Shown piece after piece: positions 8,269 to 16,933 of a stretch of DNA of 64,000 bases. Position 1 is the stretch's first letter, and each line of letters opens with the position of its first letter. The DNA is from Longimicrobium terrae (GTDB taxonomy: Bacteria > Gemmatimonadota > Gemmatimonadetes > Longimicrobiales > Longimicrobiaceae), in NCBI RefSeq assembly GCF_014202995.1, contig NZ_JACHIA010000003.1, forward strand, positions 496,001 through 560,000. The letters are read 5' to 3'. Both the position numbers and the translations under genes were made by a program. The notes under the pieces are model-generated. The model had not been told where the DNA came from. It did no database searches and saw nothing but the letters and a program-made list of their open reading frames with translations.

Positions 8269-8688
8269 TCAGGCGCGCGTAATCCGCAGGCGCACGACGT
8301 AGGTGCTGGGCGGGCCTTCGCCGGCCTTGGGCAGCGGCGTAAGGCTGATCACCTCGAAGCGCATCTCCTCTTCCGTCTTTGAACGCGGATTGCTGTGCGT
8401 GTTCAGCTGCAGCGTTTCGCTGTGCTCGCCGCGCTCCTGAATGAGCAAGGCGACCACGGCGTTTCCGGCGGTGATGCACTGCACGTCCGCGGGGCAGCGG
8501 GAATCCTCGCCCACGCGGCCGAAGGTGACGGATACGTCGTCATCCAGCAGGCGCGTTTCGCCCAGCGTCAGCGTGATCTCGCCGCTTTCATCCGTGCCCG
8601 GCACCGGGCCGGTGGCGCGCGGGCGAATGCACCCCGCCAGCAGCACCGCGCCGCAGACCACCGTCCATCGCACAAACGTGTTCTTCAT
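8269..8688 (-). CDS. Small secreted lipoprotein of unknown function
   Basis: The start MKNTFVRWTVVCGAVLLAGC gives a clean lipoprotein signal with Cys20, and GGAG lies about 10 nt upstream. The 139-residue protein has a beta-rich body with GETRLLDDDVSVTFGRVGED and SRCPADVQCITAGNA, including two cysteines in CPADVQC. Such small Cys-bearing lipoproteins are common in this phylum, but no role is known. It is divergent from the adenosine deaminase gene, with about 230 bp between starts, so both may share a control region. Confidence 0.65.
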   Translation of the reverse strand: MKNTFVRWTVVCGAVLLAGCIRPRATGPVPGTDESGEITLTLGETRLLDDDVSVTFGRVGEDSRCPADVQCITAGNAVVALLIQERGEHSETLQLNTHSNPRSKTEEEMRFEVISLTPLPKAGEGPPSTYVVRLRITRA

Positions 8689-8917
8689 CGCATGTCTCCG
8701 TCCTCCCGTGTGGCCGGCCGTCCCCGCGACGGCCATGCCCTCCCCATCCCGAGTACCTGACCGGAACCCCGCCCGCCGCCGTCTGTTCCCGCTCCCGCGG
8801 CGGTTGCGGATGGGCGGGAGCACCGTTCGCTTTCGCCCGCGCGGCGCACTCTCTATCTTGGGCCACCGCGGCGGCCGGACGGGCCGCGCCGCTCCGTTCC
8901 CCGCCCCACCGTCTTCG

Positions 8918-10480
8918 ATGCGGACCATATCGTTCTCCCGCCAGGCACTCGCGCTCCCGCTGATTCTGGCGGCGCTCCCCCTGGCGGCTTCTGCGCAGGC
9001 CCGCCCCGCCGCCGAAGAGCAGGCGGCGCGCTACATGGACGCCGTGCGCTCCCAGCCCCGGGCGCTGGAAACCTTCATCCGCGAAATGCCCAAGGGCGCG
9101 GATCTGCACAACCACCTGTCCGGCGCCGTCTACGCGGAAAGCTTTCTGCGCTGGGCGGCGGAAGACGGACTGTGCATCAATACCCGCCAGCACACGATCC
9201 TGACGCGCTCGTGCACGCCGTCCGACACGCTGCGCCCGGCCTCCGCCATTGCCGACACGTCCGCGCTGTACGCGGAACTGGTGGACGCAATGTCGATGCG
9301 GAACTGGGATTCCACAACGGTCAGCGGCCACGACCAGTTCTTTGCCACCTTCGGCCGCGCCAACGCGCTCGACCGGCGCGTGGGCGACGAACTGGCGGAA
9401 GCGTCGTCGCGCGCCGGCCGCGGCAAGCTGCTGTACATGGAGTTGATGATGACGCCGGACCGCCGCGCCGCGCGCACGCTGGGCGACCAGGCGGGCTGGA
9501 CGCCGGACTTCGGGCGGATGCGCGACACGCTGCTGGCGCTGGGGATGCGCGACGTGGGCCGCGCCGCCTCCGCGCGGCTGGACAGCATCGCCGCGCGCCG
9601 CGACACGCTGCTGGGCTGCGGCGGTCCGCGCCCGGACGCGGGGTGCGCGGTGGACGTGCGCTGGCTGTACCAGGTTTCGCGCGCCAACCCGCCGCAGCAG
9701 GTGTTTGCGCAGATCCTTCTGGGCTTTCTGATGGCGCAATCCGATCCGCGGGTGGTCGGCCTGAACCTGGTGCAGCCGGAAGACGCGCCCGTTGCCATGC
9801 GCGACTATTCGCTGCAGATGCGCATGATCCAGTTTCTGCGCCGCGACTTTCCCACGGTCAAGGTCACGCTGCACGCGGGCGAGCTGGCTCCCGGGCTGGT
9901 GCCGGACGAGGGGCTGCGCTTTCACGTGCGCGAGGCGGTGCGGGTGGCGGGCGCGGACCGCATCGGACACGGCGTGGACATCATGCACGAGGACAGCGCG
10001 CAGGAACTGATGGCAGAAATGGCGCGCCGCGGGACGATGGTGGAGATCAACCTGACCAGCAACGACATGATCCTGGGCATTCGCGGCGCGGCGCATCCGC
10101 TGCACGCGTACATGCAGGCGGGCGTGCCGGTGGCGCTGAGCACGGATGACGAGGGCGTGGCGCGGTCGGAGATGGCGCTGGAGTACCTCAAGGCCGTGCG
10201 CGACCAGAACCTGGGCTATCCCGCGCTCAAGCAGATGGCGCGCACGTCACTGCAGCACGCGTTCGTGGCGGGCGAGCCGCTGTGGCGCGATCTGAACGCC
10301 CTGACGCCGGCGGCCGCGTGCACCGCGTCCGCGGGCGGGATGGACGGCGCACGGTGCAACGCGTTCGTTGCCCGCAGCACGCGCGCGCGTCTGCAACGCG
10401 ACCTGGAGCGCCGCTTCGCCGCTTTCGAGCAGCAGGCCGCGCAGATGCTGGAAGCACCGGTTCCCGCCGCCGCGCGCTGA
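8918..10480 (+). CDS. Secreted adenosine deaminase family protein (ADGF-like)
   Basis: The ATG at 8918 opens a Sec signal peptide (ALALPLILAALPLAASAQA), making a 520-residue exported enzyme. Metal-site and catalytic motifs are visible: HNH at residues 64-66, HAGE at about 319-322, IGHG at about 349-352 and STDDE at about 408-412. This is the full set for the adenosine/AMP deaminase family, which uses one zinc to convert adenosine to inosine. Exported members resemble ADGF growth-factor deaminases. A Cys-containing insert (residues 225-245) and tail Cys residues fit an oxidising compartment. It likely salvages extracellular nucleosides. Confidence 0.88.
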   Translation: MRTISFSRQALALPLILAALPLAASAQARPAAEEQAARYMDAVRSQPRALETFIREMPKGADLHNHLSGAVYAESFLRWAAEDGLCINTRQHTILTRSCTPSDTLRPASAIADTSALYAELVDAMSMRNWDSTTVSGHDQFFATFGRANALDRRVGDELAEASSRAGRGKLLYMELMMTPDRRAARTLGDQAGWTPDFGRMRDTLLALGMRDVGRAASARLDSIAARRDTLLGCGGPRPDAGCAVDVRWLYQVSRANPPQQVFAQILLGFLMAQSDPRVVGLNLVQPEDAPVAMRDYSLQMRMIQFLRRDFPTVKVTLHAGELAPGLVPDEGLRFHVREAVRVAGADRIGHGVDIMHEDSAQELMAEMARRGTMVEINLTSNDMILGIRGAAHPLHAYMQAGVPVALSTDDEGVARSEMALEYLKAVRDQNLGYPALKQMARTSLQHAFVAGEPLWRDLNALTPAAACTASAGGMDGARCNAFVARSTRARLQRDLERRFAAFEQQAAQMLEAPVPAAAR

Positions 10481-10639
10481 TCCGCCGGCCCGCTTCTTCG
10501 TTCGTTCGATGAAAGACATCGACAGGCGTGCTCCCGATCGGCCGACGGATTCGGAGGCGCGGCGGAACCTCGGCTCCTTCTTCCGGGCGGGAAATCGGGA
10601 GCGGTTTGGAGCGGGACCGAGGGACGTGCGCGGCGGCAG

Positions 10640-11062
10640 GCTGTGGCCCTCACCCCGCGTGCTGCGCACGACGACCCTCTCCCACGAACGGATGTGGGAG
10701 AGGGAGCACACCCCAGGATCGTACGTCCCGCATTGGTTTGGCGCGGCGACGGGCTCCCCCCTCCTCCCAGCCCCGTCGCCCCGCAAGCGGGGGAGGGGGA
10801 GCCGTTCGGCGCGAAGACGACGACCATCCCAGACGCGTGCTTCCCAAGCAGTTGAAGCCCCGATCATGGACGCGACAGCGGCCGCGAGTCGGGGGTTCCC
10901 GCGGTTGAGCGGCGGATTCATTCGCTCAACAGAACCCGCTCACGCGCCAAGCCACGCCTCTGATACAGTACTTTCCGCCTCCAACAACCCTCCACCAGTC
11001 TTTTTTGGGGGAGGGTGGGCGAGTAGTACGAGCCCGGGTGGGGGCCGACCTGGACCTCGCCG
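10640..11062. repeat. Mosaic intergenic repeat block 1
   Basis: The block combines several units that recur in this window. Palindromic CCTCTCCCACGAACGGATG, followed by GTGGGAGAGG, lies at about 10676-10705. A CCCCGCAAGCGGGGGAGG variant lies at about 10780-10800. The unit beginning GTTGAAGCCCC and ending GCGGATTCATTCGCTCAAC is at 10851-10930. The last is the ACCCTCCACCAGTCTTTTTT, then GGGGGAGGGTG, unit at about 10984-11060. No gene is supported between 10481 and 11131. Confidence 0.85.
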
Positions 11063-11131
11063 CCCACCCCACAATCATCCATCCCCAACCCGATCGCGCT
11101 TCGCCGACCACGCTCCGCTGAGCGCGCCCGC

Positions 11132-11740
11132 CTATCCGTTCGCGAAGTCGCGCGCGTCCAGCACCTCGCCCGTGCGCGAGCCGCGCACGCACTCCGCGTA
11201 GGCGAGCGCGACCTTGTCCGCGGGAAGGCCCTTGGACGGATCGCGGCCCATGGCGGTCAGCGTTTCCGCCACCCATGGCGGGCTCACCACGTTCACGCGA
11301 ATGCCGCGCGGCAGATCCAGCGCGGCGGCCCTGGCGAAGGCCTCGACCCCGGCGTTCACCATGCTGATGGCCGCACTGCCACGCGCGGGCTGGTGCGCCA
11401 GAAGCCCACTGCTGAGCGTAATCGAGCCACCATCCACCACGTGCGCCGCGCCGAACCGCACCAGATTCACCTGCCCCAGCAGCTTGCTGCGCACGGAAAG
11501 CTCCATCTGCTCCTCCGTCAGTTCCGTCGTGGCGGCAAAGGCGGCCTGCCCCGCGCATGAGACGATCGCATCCACCGTCCCCACCTGCTGCAGCAGATCG
11601 CGGATGGAGTCCGGCGAGGTGATGTCTACGCGCAGATCCCCGCCGTTGCGCCCCGCGACCACCACCTCGTTGTCATCCCCGAGTTCGCGGACGACTGCCT
11701 GGCCGATGGTGCCCGTTCCGCCGATTACCAGAACCTTCAT
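11132..11740 (-). CDS. Short-chain dehydrogenase/reductase (SDR)
   Basis: The second of two adjacent ATGs (11740) is preferred because GGAGA lies 6 nt upstream. The 202-residue protein starts MKVLVIGGTGTIGQAVV, a Rossmann GxxGxxG site. Later parts fit an SDR: VDAIVSCAGQAAF (NAG-like), ITLSSGLLAHQ (catalytic Ser), and an NVVSPPW motif near the end. The usual YxxxK is not clear: the helix after the Ser reads SAAISMVNAG, with Met-Val in place of Tyr. This may lower or change activity. It resembles small SDRs annotated as short-chain dehydrogenases of unknown substrate. It ends in ARDFANG. Confidence 0.78.
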   Translation of the reverse strand: MKVLVIGGTGTIGQAVVRELGDDNEVVVAGRNGGDLRVDITSPDSIRDLLQQVGTVDAIVSCAGQAAFAATTELTEEQMELSVRSKLLGQVNLVRFGAAHVVDGGSITLSSGLLAHQPARGSAAISMVNAGVEAFARAAALDLPRGIRVNVVSPPWVAETLTAMGRDPSKGLPADKVALAYAECVRGSRTGEVLDARDFANG

Positions 11741-11836
11741 CATGTTCTCCACGTCGTGATGGATCGATCGAACAGGGACGATGCGGGGCCGCACCGGTGA
11801 TCCGCAAGGCGGAGCGCGCGATGGTGCACGATCCGC

Positions 11837-12415
11837 TCAGCGCTCCGCGTGCAGATCCCGGTACCAGAGCAGCTGCGCCTCGTCCGGCAGATCGGGATAG
11901 GCGAAGCGGTTGATGCCGCCCAGGGTGCAGCCCCGCCGCGCGTAGAAGCGGCAGGCATCTACGTTGATGTTCTGCGTCTCCACCTTGAGCCAGCGGCAAC
12001 CCCGCTCCGCCGCCCACCGCTCCACCGCGCGAAAGAGCAGGCCACCCACGCCGCGGCCGCGATGCTCCGGCGCCACGCGCAGATCCCACAGCACGGCGAG
12101 ATCCGTCCGCCCCTCCAGCATCATCACGTCATCCGCGCCGAAGGCGATCACCGCGCCGCCGATCCGCGCGCCGTCGTCGCGGGCGGCGATCAATCCCCAT
12201 CGCGACACGTTGAACCGTGCCGCCCAGCGTTCGGGGCGCTCGATCTCGTTGTAGTCCTTGATCCACGGCTCATCCACGGCGCGTTCCGTGAGCGTCATCC
12301 CACCGAATCCGCCATCCACCGCACACACTTCCAGCACGCGCCTGACCGCGAAGCGGATCGGCACGGAGCCATGCTCCACCAGCATGGAAAGTGGTTCCTC
12401 GTGCAGTGTGATCAT
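11837..12415 (-). CDS. GNAT family N-acetyltransferase
   Basis: The 192-residue protein starts at MITLHEEPLSMLVEHG; a longer frame to 13315 runs antisense through the Nudix gene and is not real. The acetyl-CoA loop is VAPEHRGRGVGGLLFRAVE (R/QxxGxG/A) around residues 127-145, preceded by LAVLWDLRV. The C-terminal TQNINVDACRFYARRGC is the typical GNAT motif B. The acceptor substrate is unknown. It is a single gene, 190 bp from the Nudix gene and about 100 bp from the SDR, on the same strand. Confidence 0.88.
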   Translation of the reverse strand: MITLHEEPLSMLVEHGSVPIRFAVRRVLEVCAVDGGFGGMTLTERAVDEPWIKDYNEIERPERWAARFNVSRWGLIAARDDGARIGGAVIAFGADDVMMLEGRTDLAVLWDLRVAPEHRGRGVGGLLFRAVERWAAERGCRWLKVETQNINVDACRFYARRGCTLGGINRFAYPDLPDEAQLLWYRDLHAER

Positions 12416-12568
12416 CGTCAGAGCAGGAGGATTGGGCGCGCGCCAGGAAGACGGCCCGGATCGGACGCGGCTCGACAGCGCGCGACGGGACGGGATCAGA
12501 TGGAGACGTGCAGCGGGGCGTCGGCCTCGACGCTGCCGGAGCAAGAGTTGCGCGGAGAAGCTGGAGGT

Positions 12569-12600
12569 GGACCGGGGCGGGTGTGGCGCCGCCCCGGTCC
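12569..12600 (-). terminator. Hairpin after the Nudix-fusion gene
   Basis: A 12-bp stem, GGACCGGGGCGG with CCGCCCCGGTCC, closes an 8-nt loop just after the gene's stop on the minus strand. There is no clear T-run, so the call is moderate. Confidence 0.5.
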
Positions 12601-12606
12601 GCGCGA

Positions 12607-14142
12607 TCAGGACGGCAGCGTGCAGGTAAGCCGCGCGAGGGTGGAGGGCGCGCTCTTGCGGCCGCCTTCGCTGGTGAGGTAGATGGCGCCGTTGGTGCTC
12701 CAGCCGATGCCTTCGCCCTGCGCCTCGTCCAGCGGCGTCAGGTCGTACACCAGCGGATTGCCCGGGCGGCCAGCAATGAGGTCCGCCGCACGGTAGAAGG
12801 AGACGGACGAAAGCGTCCGCAACGCCACCCACCGCCCGTCCGGCGACGCGGAGGCGCCGGTGATGCGTTCTTTTCGCTTTACGCCAGCGCCGGCCAGTTC
12901 CACGACGCGCTCCAGCCGCGACGACGACCCCGGCCGCGCGGTGGACGGAAAGCGGTAGAGGGCGATGGGTCCCGTTTCTCCCTTGGACACGACGAACATG
13001 CCGCCTTCGGGGAGAACGAACAGCGCCTCGGTGTCGTGCGGGCCGTCCGGGTACGTGGCGGGAAAGGCGTCCGCCGGACGCGATTCGCGGTCCGTGGGCG
13101 CGGGTTCCGCCACGCGGTACACGGTAATACCGGGTCGCGCGCCCGCGTTGTCCCCGATATCGCCGATGTACAGACAGTTTCCGCCGGGGCACGGACCCGC
13201 GGCGATGTCTTCCCAGTCCTGCACACGCGCCCCGGCAATGCGCACCTGCCCGGTTTCCTGGCCGCGCGGGCTGATGGCGAACAGCACCGGCTCTCCGGAG
13301 TCGTTGTGCGTCCACAGCACCCCGGCGGTGCGCCGCCCCGCCGCGACGCCGCTGGACTCGTGCACGTCCGCGGGCATTTGCATCCCGGAGCCGTCCGCGC
13401 GGCAGAGCCCCGGGTCCGCGCCGGCTACACCCGCGGCGGCCAGCCCCGCCGCCGCCACCGGCCCGGCTTCCCCGCCCTTGTCCTTGTCCTTCTTCTTGCC
13501 GCCCTTCTTCCTGCCGTCCTTGTCATCGGAAGCCGTGGCGCCGTTCCCGCCACCGTTGGCTTCGCCGTGCGGAAACATCACCCGCGCGGCCAGGGCAATC
13601 AGCCCAAGGACCGCCACCAGCACCAGGCCGGAACGAAAGAGCGAAATTCCGCGCGACGCGCCCGCCGTGCGGCTGGCGGACGACGAGTTGCGCGCATCCG
13701 CCGGCGCGGCGGCCAGCTGCGCGGGGTCCAGGTGCGCGGCCACCGCGCGCAACACGCGCGACAGGCCCGGATCGGTCAGGCGGGTCTGCACGTCGTCCAG
13801 CGGCACCCACGCCCGCTGCCGCTCCTTGGCCTCGGGCCACGAGCTCATTTCGCGGGTGACGCGCAGCAGAAAGGCAACCACCAGCGGCCCGTCCTCGCGG
13901 CCGTGGCGGTAATGGTCAAACGGCTGCGTGCCGATGTCGCCTTCTACGCCGGCTTCCTCAAACGCCTCGCGCCGGGCGGACTCGCGCGGCCCCAGCCCCG
14001 GCTCGATCTTGCCCTTGGGAACGATCCAACCCTCGCCGCTGCGGCGGGTAACGAGAAGGACTTCGGCGACTCCATCAGACAGACGATACGGAATCGCGGC
14101 ACACTGCACCGGCGTTCCGGTCAGGGAACTCTCGACGTTCAC
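12607..14142 (-). CDS. Nudix hydrolase fused to a membrane-anchored beta-propeller-like domain
   Basis: The GTG at 14142 is preceded by GAGGAA with 5-nt spacing. The 511-residue protein has a Nudix domain (about 1-140) with the box GKIEPGLGPRESARREAFEE at residues 44-63. The usual first Glu of GX5E is Leu50, as in some diphosphoinositol-type Nudix enzymes. One membrane helix lies at about 171-190, then a Lys/Asp/Gly linker (about 195-225). A C-terminal domain of repeated beta strands follows (CLYIGDIGDNAG, TEALFVLPEGGMFVVSKG, ASPDGRWVALRT), resembling a propeller or SMP-30-like fold. By topology the Nudix part is cytoplasmic and the propeller outside. The combination is unusual, and function is not predictable beyond NDP-X hydrolysis. 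Confidence 0.75.
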   Translation of the reverse strand: MNVESSLTGTPVQCAAIPYRLSDGVAEVLLVTRRSGEGWIVPKGKIEPGLGPRESARREAFEEAGVEGDIGTQPFDHYRHGREDGPLVVAFLLRVTREMSSWPEAKERQRAWVPLDDVQTRLTDPGLSRVLRAVAAHLDPAQLAAAPADARNSSSASRTAGASRGISLFRSGLVLVAVLGLIALAARVMFPHGEANGGGNGATASDDKDGRKKGGKKKDKDKGGEAGPVAAAGLAAAGVAGADPGLCRADGSGMQMPADVHESSGVAAGRRTAGVLWTHNDSGEPVLFAISPRGQETGQVRIAGARVQDWEDIAAGPCPGGNCLYIGDIGDNAGARPGITVYRVAEPAPTDRESRPADAFPATYPDGPHDTEALFVLPEGGMFVVSKGETGPIALYRFPSTARPGSSSRLERVVELAGAGVKRKERITGASASPDGRWVALRTLSSVSFYRAADLIAGRPGNPLVYDLTPLDEAQGEGIGWSTNGAIYLTSEGGRKSAPSTLARLTCTLPS

Positions 14143-14396
14143 GGCATTTCCTCTGGTTCCGTTCCAGCCGCCGTCCACTGCGCGGGGGCTGGATTTGGAA
14201 GCCGGAGCGGCAAGGAGCGCGCCGAAGCTGCACGCAGGACCCGATTTGCGCGATCATCACCCGCATCCGCGGAGCCCGGGCAGCGCCGCTCCGCCAATGT
14301 AACGGATTGATGACAAACGATTTCCGCCGTAGCAGACGCGAGGCGGGCGAGATTTCTGCACCTCCGCCCCTCTGCTACAGCGGATCGATCCAGCGG

Positions 14397-15029
14397 CTAC
14401 TGCCCGTCGCTGGCGGCAAGCGCGTCGGATTCGCGGGCCCGGCGCTCGGTTTCTTCGTCCAGCAGCGCGCGCACGGTGGCGATCAACGGCGGATCGGCCG
14501 TGTAGCGCCGGCCGTAGTCCAGGTTGAAGCGATAGTCGAAGTCCGGCGGATTCCTGCCCTGCGTGTGCTGAAGGATGGTTTCCAGCTTGTCGAGCGCCTT
14601 GGCCAGCCGCGCTTCGGGCGTGCTGGCCGCCTCGTATTCATCCCACAACGCGGTGATTTCGTCGCGCAGCGGCGCGGAGAGCGGGGCCAGCAGGGTGAGC
14701 AGGTCGCGGCGCTCGTCCTCCGCCTTTCCCGCCGCCAACGATGCCTGGTCGGGCGCGGGCACATCCCCGCCGATCACCTCGCCCAGGTCGTGGATGATGC
14801 AGATTTTTACCAGCCGCGCAAAATCCACTTCCGGAAACTCCGGATGCAGCACCATGGCCATCAGGCACAGGCGCCAGGTGTGCTCGGCCACGCTTTCGCG
14901 CTCGCCGGCGGTGGTCCATCCGCTGCGCGGCGTGGTCTTGAGCCCTTCGGCCAGGCGCAGAAATTCGAGAATCCCGCTGAGTTCAGAAGGCTGCATGGGA
15001 CGTGTGGATATGTGATTCGTGATCTTCAT
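14397..15029 (-). CDS. HD-domain phosphohydrolase (YfbR/HDDC2-like 5'-nucleotidase)
   Basis: The 210-residue protein carries the HD signature: SVAEHTWRLCLMAMVL (His about residue 50), ICIIHDLGEVIGGD (His-Asp about residue 80) and a later LDKLETIL Asp. Spacing and the VAEHTWR motif match YfbR/HDDC2 deoxynucleotide 5'-monophosphatases, about 200 residues long, that use a divalent metal. The start is uncertain between 15029 and Met12 (14996). The next gene on this strand is the frameshifted AlkD gene, about 75 bp upstream. Role in dNMP turnover is inferred from the family. Confidence 0.85.
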   Translation of the reverse strand: MKITNHISTRPMQPSELSGILEFLRLAEGLKTTPRSGWTTAGERESVAEHTWRLCLMAMVLHPEFPEVDFARLVKICIIHDLGEVIGGDVPAPDQASLAAGKAEDERRDLLTLLAPLSAPLRDEITALWDEYEAASTPEARLAKALDKLETILQHTQGRNPPDFDYRFNLDYGRRYTADPPLIATVRALLDEETERRARESDALAASDGQ

Positions 15030-15103
15030 TGCCAGCCGCGCGCGGGGGCGCGGAGCGGCGGATGGTGAGCCGGAAGGCTGAGCGTCCGCGTCGCGGACCC
15101 GTA

Positions 15104-15840
15104 TCAGACCTCACCCGCCAGATAGCGCTTGCGCAGCGGCTCGGGAAAGCGCTCGATGGCGTAGCGCAGCATGGTTCGCGGCATGGCGCGATATGGTTCG
15201 CGCAGAAACGCCTCTTCCGCCGCCAGGTCGCGCTTGCCCACCTCGCGCAGCATCCACCCCACGGCCTTGTGGATGAGGTCGTGCGGGTCGCGCAGCAGGC
15301 GCTCCGCCACCCGCAGCGTGGGCGTGAATTCGCGGCGCTTGATGAAGTGAAAGGTGGCGAGGATGGCGATCCGCCGTTCCCACAGCGATTCGGAATCCGC
15401 AATCGACAGCAGTGTTTGCGTCCTTCCGGGCCCAGGTACGCGCCTACGATGTGCTCCGCGGACGTATCCACCAGGTCCCAGTTGTTGATGAACCGCGTGT
15501 GCGCCAGGTAATCCGCGTAGATCTGCTCCCGCTCCGCCGCCGGTCCCCGCCCGAACGCGTCCACCATCAGCAGCAGCGCCAGCAGGCGCTCCTCGTGCCA
15601 GGGGGAGCGCAGAAGGTGCAGCCGGTCATCCCGCGACGTCTGCCGATTGCGTTTGGCGAGCGCGCGAAGCTGGGGAACGCGGATGCCGAGAAACTGGTCG
15701 CCCTCGCCGTATTCGCCCGGGCCGGTCTTGAAGAAGCGCTGCAGCACCGCCGCGTTCTCCGGCGTGGCGAGCGCGCGCAGTTCCCGCCGAACCTCCGCGA
15801 GCGCGCCGTCGCCATCCACGGTTGTCTCTGTTTCCGCCAT
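15104..15840 (-). pseudogene. AlkD-like DNA alkylation repair protein, frameshifted
   Basis: The N-terminal 150 residues (MAETETTVDGDGALAEVRRE to HIVGAYLGPEGR) are in one frame and match AlkD-type HEAT-repeat glycosylases, including GDQFLGIRVPQLRALAK and NNWDLVDTSAEHIVG. The match then stops at an AAAC tract near 15412-15420. Family sequence resumes in a different frame with LLSIADSESLWERRIAILAT and DLIHKAVGWMLREVGKRD, ending at TGA 15104. The first frame runs on as Arg/Ala-rich nonsense. A one-base indel explains this, either a real mutation or a sequence error. If intact, it would excise alkylated purines such as N7-methylguanine. Confidence 0.85.
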
Positions 15841-15903
15841 CCGCCGTACTCGTTTCCGGTTCTCGATCAGGGACGACTTTCGCCCGGGGCGATCCGGACT
15901 GCC

Positions 15904-16878
15904 TCAGTCGAACCGCACATCAGAGCCAGAATCATAACTGGAGGAAGTGCCGGAATCATAGCTGGCATCTGACCCGGTCCCATGGCTGGAATCCGGGCTG
16001 GAATCGAAGCCGGCCCCCGTGGAGCTTTCGCTCTCTGCGGTGGCGGAATCCGCGAGGCCGGAACCCGGCTCGCACCGCGTGAGGGGATTAAAGCTCCCAT
16101 CGGAATCCGCCAGTGGCGCGCACTCCGCATCCGCCTGCCCCGCCGGCTCCAAGCGGGCGGTGGTCGCATCGGCAGCCTGGTTCAGCACGAGGGCGGGCGC
16201 GACGTACGACATGGCCTCCGGCGTGTGCTGCGGCTGCGCATCCGGCCGGGGCCGCGCGACCGGGGCCGGCGGTGCGCCCTTGCGAGGCGTGGCGGGAAAG
16301 AGCGGAACGTCGCGAGGATCGCGCGACGGACGCTTCTTGAACATCTGCGTAATCGCAAAGATTCCGCCCCCCAGAAGAAGAATACCGATAATCCACCACG
16401 GAGCCCCGGGCATGGGAATCAGCGGTGCGGGCTGGGGAATCGGCCCCTCGAGTTGCTGCACGTAGAATCCGTTCACGTACAGGTTGTGCAGTTCATCCTC
16501 CAGCGTCTGCACCTGAATCACCGCGTACTTATCGTCCTTGGATCGTGCCTCATACGTCAGCACGCGAGTCGTGACGTAGCTGGTCCACTGCGCATTGACC
16601 CCCACCAGCTTGACCTGCTTCACGCCGCCGGGAAAGTAGCGGGCGAACGCGGCCAGGCTGTCCGCGGCATGCGGAATCTGCAGCAGCGCAGGGGAAAACT
16701 TGCGCCTCATGGCCGTCGTGTCGCGCGCCAGCATCTGCCGGATCAGCAGGCGGGAGTACTCGTCCGCCCGCGGCGTTGCGGTCTTGCGGAAATTGGTTTC
16801 CGTGGGCCGCACGCAGGAGGCCAGCAGGGCGCACGCGCACAGGGCGAGCACCCGGATGTGTGCTTTCAGGCGATGCAT
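15904..16878 (-). CDS. Lipoprotein with a TM segment and a Ser/Gly/Asp-rich tail
   Basis: The 324-residue protein starts MHRLKAHIRVLALCACALLASC, a lipobox signal. Residues 30-140 form a soluble alpha/beta domain (YSRLLIRQMLARDTTAMRRK, DDKYAVIQVQTLEDEL) that resembles small DUF4864- or SnoaL-like folds. A second hydrophobic stretch, PWWIIGILLLGGGIFAITQM, lies at about 160-180. The rest is Pro/Ala-rich, then a tail of Ser/Asp/Gly repeats such as SYDSGTSSSYDSGSD. That tail looks disordered and acidic, and may bind calcium or the cell wall. No family is certain. Function unknown. Confidence 0.6.
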   Translation of the reverse strand: MHRLKAHIRVLALCACALLASCVRPTETNFRKTATPRADEYSRLLIRQMLARDTTAMRRKFSPALLQIPHAADSLAAFARYFPGGVKQVKLVGVNAQWTSYVTTRVLTYEARSKDDKYAVIQVQTLEDELHNLYVNGFYVQQLEGPIPQPAPLIPMPGAPWWIIGILLLGGGIFAITQMFKKRPSRDPRDVPLFPATPRKGAPPAPVARPRPDAQPQHTPEAMSYVAPALVLNQAADATTARLEPAGQADAECAPLADSDGSFNPLTRCEPGSGLADSATAESESSTGAGFDSSPDSSHGTGSDASYDSGTSSSYDSGSDVRFD

Positions 16879-16933
16879 GGCGTCAGGTTGATGACGGGAG
16901 ATGGGAGGAGGCGAGCGTGGATCGAGATGCGGC

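Noticed and set aside
8588-10105. A 505-codon minus-strand ORF over the adenosine deaminase gene
   Set aside because: Low-complexity Arg/His/Ala sequence with no domain. It is antisense to a gene with full catalytic motifs.
11837-13315. A 492-codon minus-strand ORF covering the GNAT gene and part of the Nudix gene
   Set aside because: Only the last 192 codons look like a protein (the GNAT). The upstream part is a shifted frame of the Nudix fusion.
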